Source: Microbacterium hydrocarbonoxydans
GTDB lineage: Bacteria; Actinomycetota; Actinomycetes; Actinomycetales; Microbacteriaceae
Assembly (NCBI RefSeq): GCF_904831005.1
Contig: NZ_LR882982.1
Location: 744,001-808,000, forward strand
Reading direction: 5' to 3'
Length of the DNA: 64,000 nt
Part shown: positions 1 to 7,800 of the stretch, piece by piece
How the letters are laid out: the number at the start of each line of letters is the position of its first letter
How positions within the stretch are numbered: position 1 is the first letter of the stretch
The notes under the pieces: model-generated
The model's input: only the letters and a program-made list of their open reading frames with translations
Told to the model about the DNA's origin: nothing
Database searches by the model: none
Made by a program: the position numbers and the translations under genes

Positions 1-1
1 C

Positions 2-631
2 AGGGTCGTACTGGTCGATGACCAGGCGCTCTTCCGCGCCGGAATCCGGATGCTCGTCGCCTCGCAACCCGACCTCGATGTCGTGGGTGAGGCGGGCGAC
101 GGTCGCGAGGCGGTGTCGCTCGTGCGATCGGTCCGACCCGACGTCGTCCTGATGGACATCCGCATGCCTGTGATGGACGGGCTCGCAGCGACCGCCGAGA
201 TCCTCTCGCAGCCTGATCCTCCCCGCATCGTGATGCTCACCACCTTCGATCTCGACGAAGCCGCTGCCAGGGCCATCCGCCAGGGCGCCAGCGGCTTCCT
301 GCTCAAGGACGCGGACCCGGAGTTCCTGCTGGCGGCGATCCGCACGGTGCACGCCGGATCGAGCGTGATCGCCGCGTCGGCGACGCGCGAGCTCTTCCAG
401 CATTTCGCCGAGGCGCCGAAGCCCGCTCCTGCACAGTTCTCCACGCTCACGGAACGTGAGCGCGAGATCTTCGCGCTCGCGGCACGAGGCTTGTCGAACA
501 GCGAGATCGCGGCGCGGGAGTACCTCAGCGAGGCGACCGTCAAGACGCACATCAGTCGCATCCTCACCAAGCTCTCGCTCCGTGATCGGGTGCAGCTCGT
601 CGTGTTCGCATTCGAGCACGGGCTCGCCTGA
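2..631 (+). CDS. LuxR/NarL-family response regulator (5' end outside window)
   Basis: DNA-binding output half of a two-component system. The reading frame is open from base 2, so the true start lies just upstream of the window; about 209 residues are visible. The receiver domain shows the acidic pair (VDD at visible residues 4-6), the phospho-acceptor Asp at visible residue 52 (LMDIRMP), the switch Thr near 80 and the conserved Lys at 102 (FLLKD). The C-terminal ~60 residues form a LuxR helix-turn-helix (LTEREREIFALAA...SEIA...ATVKTHISRIL). An ABC exporter starts about 90 bp downstream on the same strand, so the regulator may control it, as in many actinobacterial kinase-regulator-exporter loci. 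The cognate kinase would be upstream and is not seen. Confidence 0.93.
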   Translation, partial: RVVLVDDQALFRAGIRMLVASQPDLDVVGEAGDGREAVSLVRSVRPDVVLMDIRMPVMDGLAATAEILSQPDPPRIVMLTTFDLDEAAARAIRQGASGFLLKDADPEFLLAAIRTVHAGSSVIAASATRELFQHFAEAPKPAPAQFSTLTEREREIFALAARGLSNSEIAAREYLSEATVKTHISRILTKLSLRDRVQLVVFAFEHGLA

Positions 632-711
632 GCAGCGCGATCGGCAGAGATCATCCTTGCGATGTAGACGCATGAGCCGCACGGGCGACGCGACGCGCCC
701 TCGCTGAGAAA

Positions 712-717
712 TAGCGT
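712..717 (+). promoter_or_regulatory. -10 element of a leaderless promoter for the ABC ATPase
   Basis: TAGCGT ends 7 nt before the ATG at 725 and there is no Shine-Dalgarno. A GTG at 719 would sit only 1 nt downstream of the -10, too close to be transcribed, so the ATG at 725 is favoured. No clear -35 is visible. Confidence 0.55.
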
Positions 718-724
718 CGTGGAC

Positions 725-1486
725 ATGGAGATCACGACCAGCGACCTCGGGCTCGCAGCCCGCGTGCAGCACCTCAGTAAGACCTACGGCACCGGAGAAG
801 GCGCCGTCCGCGCACTCGACGACGTCAGCGTCGGCATCCGACGCGGTCAGTTCACCGCCATCATGGGGCCCTCGGGTTCGGGCAAGTCCACACTCATGCA
901 CATCATGGCGGGCCTGGACACGCCATCCGACGGACGCGCCTGGATCGGCGACACCGAGATCACCGGCCTCGGCGACCTCGACCTCACGATCCTGCGCCGC
1001 CGCCGCGTGGGGTTCATCTTCCAGGCCTTCAACCTTGTGCCCACCCTCACGGCGATGGGCAACATCCTGCTGCCGTTCGAGCTCGACGGCAGGCGCCCGA
1101 GTGCGCTCGAGAAGGCGCGCATCGACGGCCTCGTCGAGACGCTGGGACTCGGCGCGCGGCTGCAGCACCGTCCGCACCAACTGTCGGGGGGTCAGCAGCA
1201 GCGCGTCGCGATCGCGCGTGCGCTCGCCACGGCACCCGATCTGGTGTTCGCCGACGAGCCGACGGGAAACCTCGACTCGACGTCGGGGCGCGAGGTTCTT
1301 CAGCTCCTCGCGACAGCGAGCCGTGAGCACGGGCAGTCCATCGCGATGGTCACGCATGACGCGATCGCCGCGAGCCACGCCGACCGCGTGCTGTTCCTCG
1401 GCGACGGTCGACTCGTGGCCGACCACCCGCGTCAGACCGCTGAGGAGATCTCGGCGTACATGCTCGCGGCGGAGGTGGCGGCATGA
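725..1486 (+). CDS. ABC transporter ATP-binding protein (MacB/LolD type)
   Basis: Nucleotide-binding subunit that powers the FtsX-type permease encoded next, with which it overlaps by 4 bp (ATGA). About 253 residues. Visible motifs: Walker A (GPSGSGKST), Q-loop (FIFQAFNLVPTLTA, typical of the MacB/LolD/FtsE group), signature LSGGQQQRVAIARAL, Walker B ending in ADEPTGNLD, and the H-loop (MVTHD). The start was placed at ATG 725 because a -10 hexamer lies 7 nt upstream; a GTG at 719 would add two residues. Systems of this class export or remove lipids, lipoproteins, drugs or antimicrobial peptides; the exact substrate cannot be told from sequence. Confidence 0.93.
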   Translation: MEITTSDLGLAARVQHLSKTYGTGEGAVRALDDVSVGIRRGQFTAIMGPSGSGKSTLMHIMAGLDTPSDGRAWIGDTEITGLGDLDLTILRRRRVGFIFQAFNLVPTLTAMGNILLPFELDGRRPSALEKARIDGLVETLGLGARLQHRPHQLSGGQQQRVAIARALATAPDLVFADEPTGNLDSTSGREVLQLLATASREHGQSIAMVTHDAIAASHADRVLFLGDGRLVADHPRQTAEEISAYMLAAEVAA

Positions 1487-2955
1487 GCACGGTCGCTGCT
1501 CCCGTGGTGCGCTCGGTCGTGCCGCAGACCGCATCGACCGGGCCGCGTTCCGCCTGGCTGCGCGAGCGGGGGATGGGAGCGAGCATTCTCGTCGCCGCTC
1601 TCTCGGCCGCCTTCGGCGTGGTACTCGTCGAGGTCACCGCGTACCTCGGCGCGGTGCTGCAGGCCGACCCGTTCATCGGCGACAGCGAGACACTCGCGTT
1701 CATCGTCGGCCTCCTGTCGGTGCTGCTCACGGCGGTCGCGATGTACGTCGCCGCGATCGTCACGGCCAACACGTTCTCGACGATCGTCGCGGGCCGCACC
1801 CGCAGGATCGCGTTGATGCGTCTGATCGGCGCGACGGCCCGTTCCCAGCGCGCCGAGGTGGGAAAGCAGGGGCTCATCATCGGTCTCATCGGCGCTGCCA
1901 CCGGGGTGATCGCAGGACTCCTGCTCTCGGCAGTCGGCGTGCAGATCGGGTCGACGTGGATCGAGCATCAGCCGTCGGGCTTCTCTCTGGTGCAGCCCGC
2001 ACTCGCTCTGCCCGCCGTCGGCGTCGCGCTCACGACCTGGGCGGCGGCATGGGTGGGGTCGAGGCGAGTGCTCGCGGTCACACCGCTGCAGGCGATCGGC
2101 GGATCGGTCGAACGGACGCACGATGAGGTCTCACGTCCCGGACGCCACGTCGGAGCCTGGGTGCTGCTCGTGACGGGATCGCTTCTTCTCGCCGGGGGCG
2201 TGGTTCTCGGGCTGGTGCATCCGCTCGGCGTCGTCGTGGCGTTCTTCGGAGGGCTCCTGTCGTTCACGGGCCTCGCTCTCGGTGCGGTGCTCTTCATGCC
2301 GCCGGTGCTGCGCGTGGTCGGGCGCCTGTTCGGTTCCAGCGCGACCGCTCGACTGGCCGCCGAGAATGCGCTGCGCTACCCCGAGCGGTCGTCGCGCATG
2401 GCGATCGGCGTCGTCATGGGGGTCACGCTCGTCACGATGTTCGCCGTGGCGCTCGAGTCGGTGAAGCAGATGCTCATCGGGCAGTCCGAGGGATCGATCC
2501 CCGAGGAATTCTTCGCTCCGTTCGACGCTTTCGCCTCGATCATGATGCTGCTCGTCGCCGTCTCGGCGGTGATCGCCGCCGTGGGTCTGGTCAATCTGCT
2601 CACGATCGGTGTCGTGCAGCGTCGTCGCGAGCTCGGACTGCTGCGGTCGATCGGGCTCTCGAACCGGCAGGTGCGCCGCATGGTGCTGCTGGAGGCGACG
2701 CACATCACCGTCACGGCGACCGTCACAGGCCTCGTGCTCGGCGTCGTCTACGGGTGGGTCGCGGCCCAGTCGCTGCTCGGATCCACACCCACGCTGCCCG
2801 ACTTCGAGCCGGCCGGACTCGTGGCGCCGCACGTGCCCTGGCTGCCCGTCGTGATCATCGTCGCCGCCACAGCGGTGCTGACACTGGTGGCTGCTGCAGC
2901 GCCGACGCGTCTCGCCACCCGTGTGGCACCCGTCGAGGCCCTCGCGGCAGACTGA
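1483..2955 (+). CDS. FtsX-like ABC transporter permease
   Basis: Membrane partner of the preceding ATPase. 490 residues with two FtsX-like blocks: hydrophobic helices at roughly 30-55, 65-105, 125-150 and 180-200 in the first half, and at about 220-275, 305-330, 350-380, 405-430 and 455-480 in the second. The motif RRRELGLLRSIGLSNRQVRRMVLLEA near residue 385 is the classical coupling segment of FtsX permeases, and the shorter RTRRIALMRLIGATARSQRAEV near 105 is its N-terminal counterpart. A duplicated FtsX fold in one chain resembles BceB/MacB-like exporters more than cell-division FtsX. It probably forms an operon with the ATPase and perhaps the upstream response regulator. Confidence 0.92.
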   Translation: MSTVAAPVVRSVVPQTASTGPRSAWLRERGMGASILVAALSAAFGVVLVEVTAYLGAVLQADPFIGDSETLAFIVGLLSVLLTAVAMYVAAIVTANTFSTIVAGRTRRIALMRLIGATARSQRAEVGKQGLIIGLIGAATGVIAGLLLSAVGVQIGSTWIEHQPSGFSLVQPALALPAVGVALTTWAAAWVGSRRVLAVTPLQAIGGSVERTHDEVSRPGRHVGAWVLLVTGSLLLAGGVVLGLVHPLGVVVAFFGGLLSFTGLALGAVLFMPPVLRVVGRLFGSSATARLAAENALRYPERSSRMAIGVVMGVTLVTMFAVALESVKQMLIGQSEGSIPEEFFAPFDAFASIMMLLVAVSAVIAAVGLVNLLTIGVVQRRRELGLLRSIGLSNRQVRRMVLLEATHITVTATVTGLVLGVVYGWVAAQSLLGSTPTLPDFEPAGLVAPHVPWLPVVIIVAATAVLTLVAAAAPTRLATRVAPVEALAAD

Positions 2956-2964
2956 CGGACAGCA

Positions 2965-2997
2965 TGGTCCCGTCGATGTCATGCGTCGGCGGGACCA
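2965..2997 (+). terminator. Hairpin after the ABC exporter operon
   Basis: Perfect 8-bp inverted repeat (TGGTCCCG ... CGGGACCA) with a 17-nt loop, 10 bp after the permease stop. There is no U-run, so it is an intrinsic terminator only in the relaxed actinobacterial sense. Confidence 0.45.
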
Positions 2998-3010
2998 GGA
3001 TCGCGCGTCA

Positions 3011-3016
3011 TAAGCT
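3011..3016 (+). promoter_or_regulatory. -10 element of a leaderless promoter
   Basis: TAAGCT ends 6 nt before the ATG at 3023; no Shine-Dalgarno between them. Confidence 0.5.
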
Positions 3017-3022
3017 GGACGG

Positions 3023-3679
3023 ATGCCGTCTGCGTTCGACCAGTCCACGTATCAGGTGCGCCTCGACTGGGGCGTCGACGGGCTCGCCCGCCTCGCGCCC
3101 GCTGACATCGTCGTGGTCGTCGACGTCCTGAGGTTCTCATCGACTGTCGCCGATGCTGTGGCGGCCGGTTCCGAGGTGCCGCTCGACGACGCGGCCCGGT
3201 GGTCGCGCAACGGCGCGGCCGTGGCGGCAGCGGCGCCGCACGCGACCGTGCTGCTGGGCGGACTCCGCAACGCGGGTGCTGTCGCTCGCGCGGTCGTCGC
3301 TCTGCAGAACCGGCGTCAGGCTCGTACCTCGGTCGCAGTCATCGCGGCCGGTGAGCTCGACGGCGTGGGTGCCCCGCGCTTCGCGGTCGAAGACCACCTC
3401 GGAGCCGGCGCCGTGATCGCCGCGTTGACCGACCTCGGCATCGACCACACCTCGCCCGACGCAGCGGTCGCGGCGGAGGGCTTTCGGGCGCTCCGCCGAG
3501 CACTCCGGCACATGGTCAGCGCGAGCGGTTCCGCGCGTGAGATCGCCGAGGGAGTGCCGGCCACGTCGAGAATGGTCGACGCAGGCGTCGCACCGACGTC
3601 GTCCGCCGCCGCGGCCGAGCTCGATGCCGTCGATGCCGTGCCGATCCTGCGCGACGGCGTGTTCGTCGCGTTCGACTAG
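3023..3679 (+). CDS. 2-phosphosulfolactate phosphatase-family protein (ComB-like)
   Basis: 218 residues resembling the ComB family, named after the archaeal coenzyme M enzyme that dephosphorylates 2-phosphosulfolactate. Supporting features are the N-terminal VVVVDVLRFSSTVADAVAAG segment, the central LLGGLRNAGAVARAV and AVIAAGELDG stretches, and the C-terminal ASGSAREI...GVPATSRMVDAG segment. Actinobacteria do not make coenzyme M, so the physiological substrate in this organism is unknown. Probably monocistronic and leaderless: a -10 lies 6 nt upstream and it is followed by its own hairpin. Confidence 0.8.
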   Translation: MPSAFDQSTYQVRLDWGVDGLARLAPADIVVVVDVLRFSSTVADAVAAGSEVPLDDAARWSRNGAAVAAAAPHATVLLGGLRNAGAVARAVVALQNRRQARTSVAVIAAGELDGVGAPRFAVEDHLGAGAVIAALTDLGIDHTSPDAAVAAEGFRALRRALRHMVSASGSAREIAEGVPATSRMVDAGVAPTSSAAAAELDAVDAVPILRDGVFVAFD

Positions 3680-3711
3680 CCGGCCCTCCCGCGCAGCAGG
3701 GGACAGGCCGG
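3680..3711 (+). terminator. GC-rich hairpin after the ComB-like gene
   Basis: CCGGCC ... GGCCGG arms with a 20-nt loop starting next to the stop codon; no U-run. Confidence 0.35.
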
Positions 3712-3742
3712 GCGTTCTCCGCGGGTTGTCGCTGCCAGGCCG

Positions 3743-3748
3743 TAGGGT
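3743..3748 (+). promoter_or_regulatory. -10 element of a leaderless promoter for the DUF3054 gene
   Basis: TAGGGT ends 6 nt before the ATG at 3755; no Shine-Dalgarno. Confidence 0.5.
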
Positions 3749-3754
3749 CGGGGC

Positions 3755-4276
3755 ATGCGGTACGTCCCTGCACTTCTCCTCGATGCGGTCTTCGTCCTCG
3801 TGTTCGCCGTGATCGGTCGCGCGTCGCACGACGAGAGCCCCGCCGGTTTCCTCATCACGGCGTGGCCCTTCCTCGCGGCACTCGTGGCGGGTCACCTCGT
3901 CGCCGCTCTTCTGCCCGGCCGCCCACGTCGCCCGTGGGCGCCTGCATGGGGTGCTGTGGTCTGGGTCGTGACCGTGGCGGGCGGCATGCTGCTCCGCGTC
4001 AGCACGGGAGACACCGCGCAGATCGCCTTCATCATCGTCGCGACGATCACCCTCGGCATCCTGCTCATCGGCTGGCGTGCGGCGGCGGCACTGTTGCGAC
4101 GCCGTCGCGGCGGTCGCTCATCCGACGCGGATCTCGGGGAATCGGAGCCCGGGGAATCGGAGCCCGGGGAATCGGAGCTCGGGCAATCGGAGCTCGGGGT
4201 GTCGGAACTCGGGCAGCCGGAGCTTCGACGCGACGAGCAGCACGATGGAGGGCCGCGGCCCGACCGTCGTCGATGA
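3755..4276 (+). CDS. DUF3054-family membrane protein with a pentapeptide-repeat tail
   Basis: 173 residues, function unknown. The first ~115 residues contain four hydrophobic segments (about 4-22, 28-50, 62-80, 88-110) and match the DUF3054 pattern, including the family-typical RASHD motif near residue 22 and PFLAALVAGHLVA. After a basic stretch (LLRRRRGGRSS) the chain changes into six acidic pentapeptides of the form G-x-S/P-E-P/L encoded by six in-frame 15-bp repeats (4136-4225). The tail looks like a recent repeat expansion and is probably cytoplasmic and disordered. Ends 5 bp from the convergent SprT-like gene. Confidence 0.8.
   Translation: MRYVPALLLDAVFVLVFAVIGRASHDESPAGFLITAWPFLAALVAGHLVAALLPGRPRRPWAPAWGAVVWVVTVAGGMLLRVSTGDTAQIAFIIVATITLGILLIGWRAAAALLRRRRGGRSSDADLGESEPGESEPGESELGQSELGVSELGQPELRRDEQHDGGPRPDRRR
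4136..4225 (+). repeat. Six tandem 15-bp repeats coding G-x-S-E-P/L
   Basis: Six in-frame units starting at 4136, 4151, 4166, 4181, 4196 and 4211. The first three are nearly identical (GGGGAATCGGAGCCC type), the last three have diverged. They encode GESEP, GESEP, GESEL, GQSEL, GVSEL and GQPEL. Confidence 0.92.
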
Positions 4277-4281
4277 ATCGC

Positions 4282-4770
4282 TCAGCGCGACATCTGCGCG
4301 GCTGAACGGGCGTCGGCCGTGATCTCGCGTCGCGTCCAGGCGAACTGGTACCGCGCGTCGAACGCACGCGAGCACCGCGCGCACGACGTGGGTCGCGCCG
4401 GGCGCCGGTGCCGATACGTGACATGACCTGACGGGCACGTGCCGACCCACGGGGCGAGCTCGACCGCAGTCTCGCCGTGATGAGTGGTTCCTCCCACATA
4501 CCCGAGGTCGCGCGCCACCCTCTTCCACGTCGGACCGTGGGCTGCGGTGTGCCCCGCGAGAGCATGCGCCACCTCGTGCAGCAGCACCTGGTGGATCTCA
4601 TCGTCGTCGAACCGGGCGGCGAGGTATCGCGAGACCGTGATGCGCTTCTTCGTGTAGTCGCACTGACCTGCACGCCGCTTCGCGTGATCGAAGTCGAAGG
4701 ACCAGCTGTCGTCGAGGTGCAGTGCGATCAGTGCTTCGCCCCAGACCCGCACCCGGTCAAGTTCCGCCAT
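4282..4770 (-). CDS. SprT-like zinc metalloprotease-fold protein
   Basis: 162 residues. The HEVAH motif at 65-69 (LLHEVAHALAGH) is the zinc-binding and catalytic signature of SprT/Spartan-like proteins, followed by the family-typical HGPTWKRVARDLGY stretch; the C-terminal part has two Cys pairs (C-x2-GH and CARC) that could form a zinc ribbon. In eukaryotes SPRTN cleaves DNA-protein crosslinks; the role of bacterial members is not established. The start at 4770 is preceded by a TAGCCT -10 hexamer at a 6-nt distance, indicating a leaderless message. Confidence 0.85.
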   Translation of the reverse strand: MAELDRVRVWGEALIALHLDDSWSFDFDHAKRRAGQCDYTKKRITVSRYLAARFDDDEIHQVLLHEVAHALAGHTAAHGPTWKRVARDLGYVGGTTHHGETAVELAPWVGTCPSGHVTYRHRRPARPTSCARCSRAFDARYQFAWTRREITADARSAAQMSR

Positions 4771-4776
4771 GCGCTC

Positions 4777-4782
4777 AGGCTA
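4777..4782 (-). promoter_or_regulatory. -10 element of a leaderless promoter for the SprT-like gene
   Basis: TAGCCT (read on the minus strand) ends 6 nt before the ATG at 4770. Confidence 0.5.
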
Positions 4783-4816
4783 GGCCATGCCGCCGACATC
4801 GCGCGGCATCGCGGTG

Positions 4817-5344
4817 TCAGCCGACCGGGAGAGGAGCGGGGCGGTGCCGCTCCGCTGCTTCGATCGCGAGGAGCACGGTCTCGAGTTCACTGTCGGCGGC
4901 GCCCGCTTCGCGGCGCAGGAAGAGCGACTGCTTGAAGCTCTCCCGCGCGGTCTCGTAGTCGCCGGCCTCGTAGGCGTTCTTGCCGTGGTGCTGGTACGCG
5001 AAGGCGGCGATGGACAGCCACCGCTGGCCCTCGGCCTCCGACGCGCAGGTCGCGAGCTCCTGCTCCGCTGCAGCATGAGCGCCGCGATACTGGAGCACCG
5101 TCGCGTGCAGCACCCGTGCGCGCAGCACATCTCGGCGGGTGCCCGCCATGCGGGCCTGGCGCACCGTCGTGTCGGCCAGCGCGAGCGCCTCATCGAGGCG
5201 TCCGAGCACCTTCAGCAGCCACACCCGCTCAAGCAGTGACGGGAGGCTGCGCTGCTGCTCGATCTCCTCGAGCCTCGTCGCGCATTCATCGAGATCGACC
5301 AGCTCGCGAAGACTCTCCCGGTCGTATCCTCGGATGAAACTCAT
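4817..5344 (-). CDS. TPR-repeat protein of unknown role
   Basis: 175 residues, Ala/Glu/Leu-rich and almost entirely helical in appearance, with helix pairs of TPR type (LLERVWLLKVLGRLDEALALADTTV; AAFAYQHHGKNAYEAGDYETARESFKQSLFLRR). The ending ...ESFKQSLFLRREAGAADSELETVLLAIEAAER is typical of the last repeat of TPR scaffolds. No signal peptide or membrane helix, so probably cytoplasmic. The ATG at 5344 was chosen because GGAGA stands just upstream; the frame stays open further upstream but without homology-like sequence. Partners are not evident. Confidence 0.75.
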   Translation of the reverse strand: MSFIRGYDRESLRELVDLDECATRLEEIEQQRSLPSLLERVWLLKVLGRLDEALALADTTVRQARMAGTRRDVLRARVLHATVLQYRGAHAAAEQELATCASEAEGQRWLSIAAFAYQHHGKNAYEAGDYETARESFKQSLFLRREAGAADSELETVLLAIEAAERHRPAPLPVG

Positions 5345-5448
5345 TGCTCTCCTTCCGCAGCGTCCCCTCGACCAGTCTGCCCCGAGACCTCGCGCTTCCG
5401 GCGTCGGCACGCCCCGGTGGCGCGCATCCGGACAGCGTTCGGGCGGAG

Positions 5449-6309
5449 TCAGCGCAGAAAGAGCGACGCGTCGGGGCGCGGAGACGCGACGGCGTCCTGG
5501 TCCGTGACGACCCGTGCGCCCTGCACGAACGCCGCGACCTCGGCACCTTGGGCGATCTTGGCCGGATGAGGTCCCGCGGCAAGCATCCGAGGAAGCCATT
5601 CCGACGGCAGCGGCGCGGTGGATGCGGCGATCACGAGGTTGCCGAACCGCCGTCCCTTCAACACCTGGGCGTCCGCGAGGATCCCGATCTCGGGCAGCAC
5701 CTCTGCGACCGTCGCCACCTGCCGGCGGGCGAACGCGAGCCCCGGTCCGTCGGCGACGTTGACGAGCAGCACCCCGGCCGGTCCGAGCAGCTCGGCGACC
5801 TCGCGGTAGAACTCGACGCTGGTCAGATGCGCCGGGGTCTGGGCCCCGGAGAAGACGTCGGACACGACCAGGTCGCACGCGCCGACGACTCCGGGCGGCA
5901 GCCGCCGCACACCCTCGCGGGCATCCCCGATGCGAAGACGGATGGCGGCGCCGCGGGGGAGCGGCAGGTGCTCGCGCACCAGGGCCACGAGCGGGGACTC
6001 GAGCTCGATCACCTGCTGGCGGGAGCCGGGTCGCGATGCCTCTATATAGCGGGGGATCGTCAGCGCGCCGGCGCCGAGGTGCACGGCGGTGAGCGGTCCG
6101 GCGGGAAGCTGATCGATCACCGCACCCATGCGAGCGATGTACTCGAAGTGAAGGTGGGTAGGATCATCGAGGTCGACGTGCGACTGGGGGGTGCCGTCGA
6201 CGATGAGTTCGTATCCGCTCGTGAACTCGGACGGGATGACGCGGGCCTCCCCGCCGTGGTCGAGTCGGGTGTGAGGATGCTCCGCGTCGCGAGCTCTGGT
6301 CCGTCCCAT
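5449..6309 (-). CDS. Spermidine synthase-like methyltransferase-fold protein
   Basis: 286 residues with a Rossmann core of the polyamine aminopropyltransferase type: HLGAGALTIPRYI (nucleotide-binding loop, about 93-105), QVIELESPLVALVREHL (acidic residue binding ribose), LRIGDAREGVRRLP and DLVVSDVFSGAQTPAHLTSVEFYREV. A genuine spermidine synthase has a D-x-x-x-x-E/DE active-site arrangement; here the Asp of VVSDVFSG is kept, but several polyamine-site residues cannot be confirmed. Actinobacterial members usually have no proven polyamine activity. A TATTCT -10 lies 6 nt before the ATG at 6309, so the message is probably leaderless. Confidence 0.8.
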   Translation of the reverse strand: MGRTRARDAEHPHTRLDHGGEARVIPSEFTSGYELIVDGTPQSHVDLDDPTHLHFEYIARMGAVIDQLPAGPLTAVHLGAGALTIPRYIEASRPGSRQQVIELESPLVALVREHLPLPRGAAIRLRIGDAREGVRRLPPGVVGACDLVVSDVFSGAQTPAHLTSVEFYREVAELLGPAGVLLVNVADGPGLAFARRQVATVAEVLPEIGILADAQVLKGRRFGNLVIAASTAPLPSEWLPRMLAAGPHPAKIAQGAEVAAFVQGARVVTDQDAVASPRPDASLFLR

Positions 6310-6315
6310 CCCTCG

Positions 6316-6321
6316 AGAATA
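6316..6321 (-). promoter_or_regulatory. -10 element of a leaderless promoter
   Basis: TATTCT on the minus strand, ending 6 nt before the ATG at 6309. Confidence 0.55.
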
Positions 6322-6404
6322 CGCGGCTCTCGAGGCTCTCGGAACGGCGCACGCAGGGCGTCGGAGGGCCGATGTTACGGGCGAGTGACGTTTCGGAGAA
6401 TAAC

Positions 6405-6443
6405 TTGCAGGGAATTAGTTAGTGATGAATACTTTTTCCTAAC
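6405..6443 (+). promoter_or_regulatory. Promoter and possible operator of the sugar ABC operon
   Basis: TTGCAG (6405-6410) and AATACT (6428-6433) are separated by 17 bp. The segment is clearly more A/T-rich than its surroundings and holds an imperfect inverted pair GTTAG (6418-6422) / CTAAC (6439-6443) around the -10, a plausible regulator site. Unlike most promoters here it yields a leader of about 50 nt with a Shine-Dalgarno (AGAGGAG) before the ATG at 6491. Confidence 0.5.
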
Positions 6444-6490
6444 CGGGTGGGTTCCCGAAGCCACCAGGACGTTCAAAGAGGAGATCCCTG

Positions 6491-7786
6491 ATGCATAAGC
6501 GCATTCTTCCGGTCGTGGCGCTCGGCGCTGTGGCCACCCTGGGCCTGGCGGCCTGCGCCGGTGGCGCGACCGACGGCGGCGGGTCCGCAGACGGAGAGGG
6601 CCAGGAGCTCACCGTCTGGATCATGAAGGGCACCAACCCCGACGCGACCGCGTTCTACGACGAGGTGTCCGCGGCGTTCGAGGATGAGACCGGCGCGACG
6701 GTCAAGATCGAAGAGATCCAGTGGGCCGATGCTCACGATCGCTTCGTGACGTCGATCGCCGGCGGCACCACGCCCGACATCGCCGAGACCGGCACCACCT
6801 GGACCGCCGAGTTCGCGGATGCCGGTGCGCTCGAGCCGCTCGACGAGTACGTCGATGCCGAGGACGGCCTGCGTGACGACCTCGTCGAGGGCCTCGCGGT
6901 GGCCGGAACCTACGACGACGAGCTCTACGGCATGCCCTGGTACGCCGGTGTCCGTTCGATCGTCTACCGCACCGATGTGTTCGAGGAGCTCGGCCTCGAG
7001 GCTCCGAAGACCTGGGACGACATCGTCACCGCGGGCGAGGCCATCAAGGCCGCCAAGCCCGACATGCTGCCCTTCCCCGTCGCAGGCGACGCCGAGTTCC
7101 AGGTCTACCCCTGGGTCTGGGGCGCAGGCGGCGAGGTCGCGACGCTCGACGGCAAGACGTGGACGAGCGAACTCGACAGCGAGGAGTCGCAGGCCGGCAT
7201 CGAGTTCTATACCGGGCTCGCGACCGAGCACGGCTTCTCGTCCGCCGGCGCCACGACGTGGAAGGAGACGGACCTCCGTGACTCGTTCACGCAGGGCAAC
7301 GTCGCCATGATGCTCTCCGGCTCGTGGACCCCGAAGGCTCTGATCGAGGCGAACCCCGAGCTCGAGGGCAAGATCGGCGCCGCCGTGATCCCCGGCGAGG
7401 ACGGCGGCATCGCTCCGTCCGTGCTCGGCGGCTCGCACCTGTCGGTCTTCAACACGACAGAGAATCCCGACCTCGCATGGGAGTTCGTCAAGCTCATGAC
7501 CACGGGCGAGTTCGCCGAGAAGTGGGCCGACGAGACCGGGTACTTCCCGGGTGTCCAGTCGGCGATGGAAGAGGCGCTCGCCTCGACCGACCCGCTCGTC
7601 GCTCCGTTCGCCGAGCAGATGGTCGAAGGCGGAGCATCCGTTCCGGTGACCCCCAACTTCGGTGCCGTGCAGGCGAAGAAGACGACCAACTCGATGATCC
7701 AGGCGATCCTCAGCGGACAGAAGGACGTCGCCACGGCGACGAAGGACGCCGCTGCTGAGATGACCGACCTGCTCAACGACAAGTAA
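6491..7786 (+). CDS. Sugar ABC transporter substrate-binding lipoprotein (family 1)
   Basis: Captures a carbohydrate outside the membrane and delivers it to the two permeases encoded next. 431 residues; signal peptide with lipobox LAAC (Cys 22), then a Gly/Asp-rich linker and a typical family 1 solute-binding core (LTVWIMKGTNPDATAFYDEVSAAFEDETGATVKI; WAGGTTPDIAETGTTW-like segment; GNVAMMLSGSWTPKAL near 275; YFPGVQSAM). Good Shine-Dalgarno upstream. Next to a NagZ-like hexosaminidase and an RpiR-type regulator, an amino sugar or chito-/muro-oligosaccharide is the most reasonable guess for the ligand. No dedicated ATPase follows; in actinobacteria such systems often share the MsiK ATPase encoded elsewhere. 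Confidence 0.93.
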   Translation: MHKRILPVVALGAVATLGLAACAGGATDGGGSADGEGQELTVWIMKGTNPDATAFYDEVSAAFEDETGATVKIEEIQWADAHDRFVTSIAGGTTPDIAETGTTWTAEFADAGALEPLDEYVDAEDGLRDDLVEGLAVAGTYDDELYGMPWYAGVRSIVYRTDVFEELGLEAPKTWDDIVTAGEAIKAAKPDMLPFPVAGDAEFQVYPWVWGAGGEVATLDGKTWTSELDSEESQAGIEFYTGLATEHGFSSAGATTWKETDLRDSFTQGNVAMMLSGSWTPKALIEANPELEGKIGAAVIPGEDGGIAPSVLGGSHLSVFNTTENPDLAWEFVKLMTTGEFAEKWADETGYFPGVQSAMEEALASTDPLVAPFAEQMVEGGASVPVTPNFGAVQAKKTTNSMIQAILSGQKDVATATKDAAAEMTDLLNDK

Positions 7787-7800
7787 GGCTGTATCACTCC

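Noticed and set aside
719..724. GTG at 719 as start of the ABC ATPase
   Set aside because: It lies 1 nt after the -10 hexamer TAGCGT, so it could not be on the transcript; ATG 725 fits.
4136..4225. CRISPR-like array
   Set aside because: The 15-bp units are contiguous, without spacers, and code in frame for a peptide repeat. No other array or cas gene is seen in the window.
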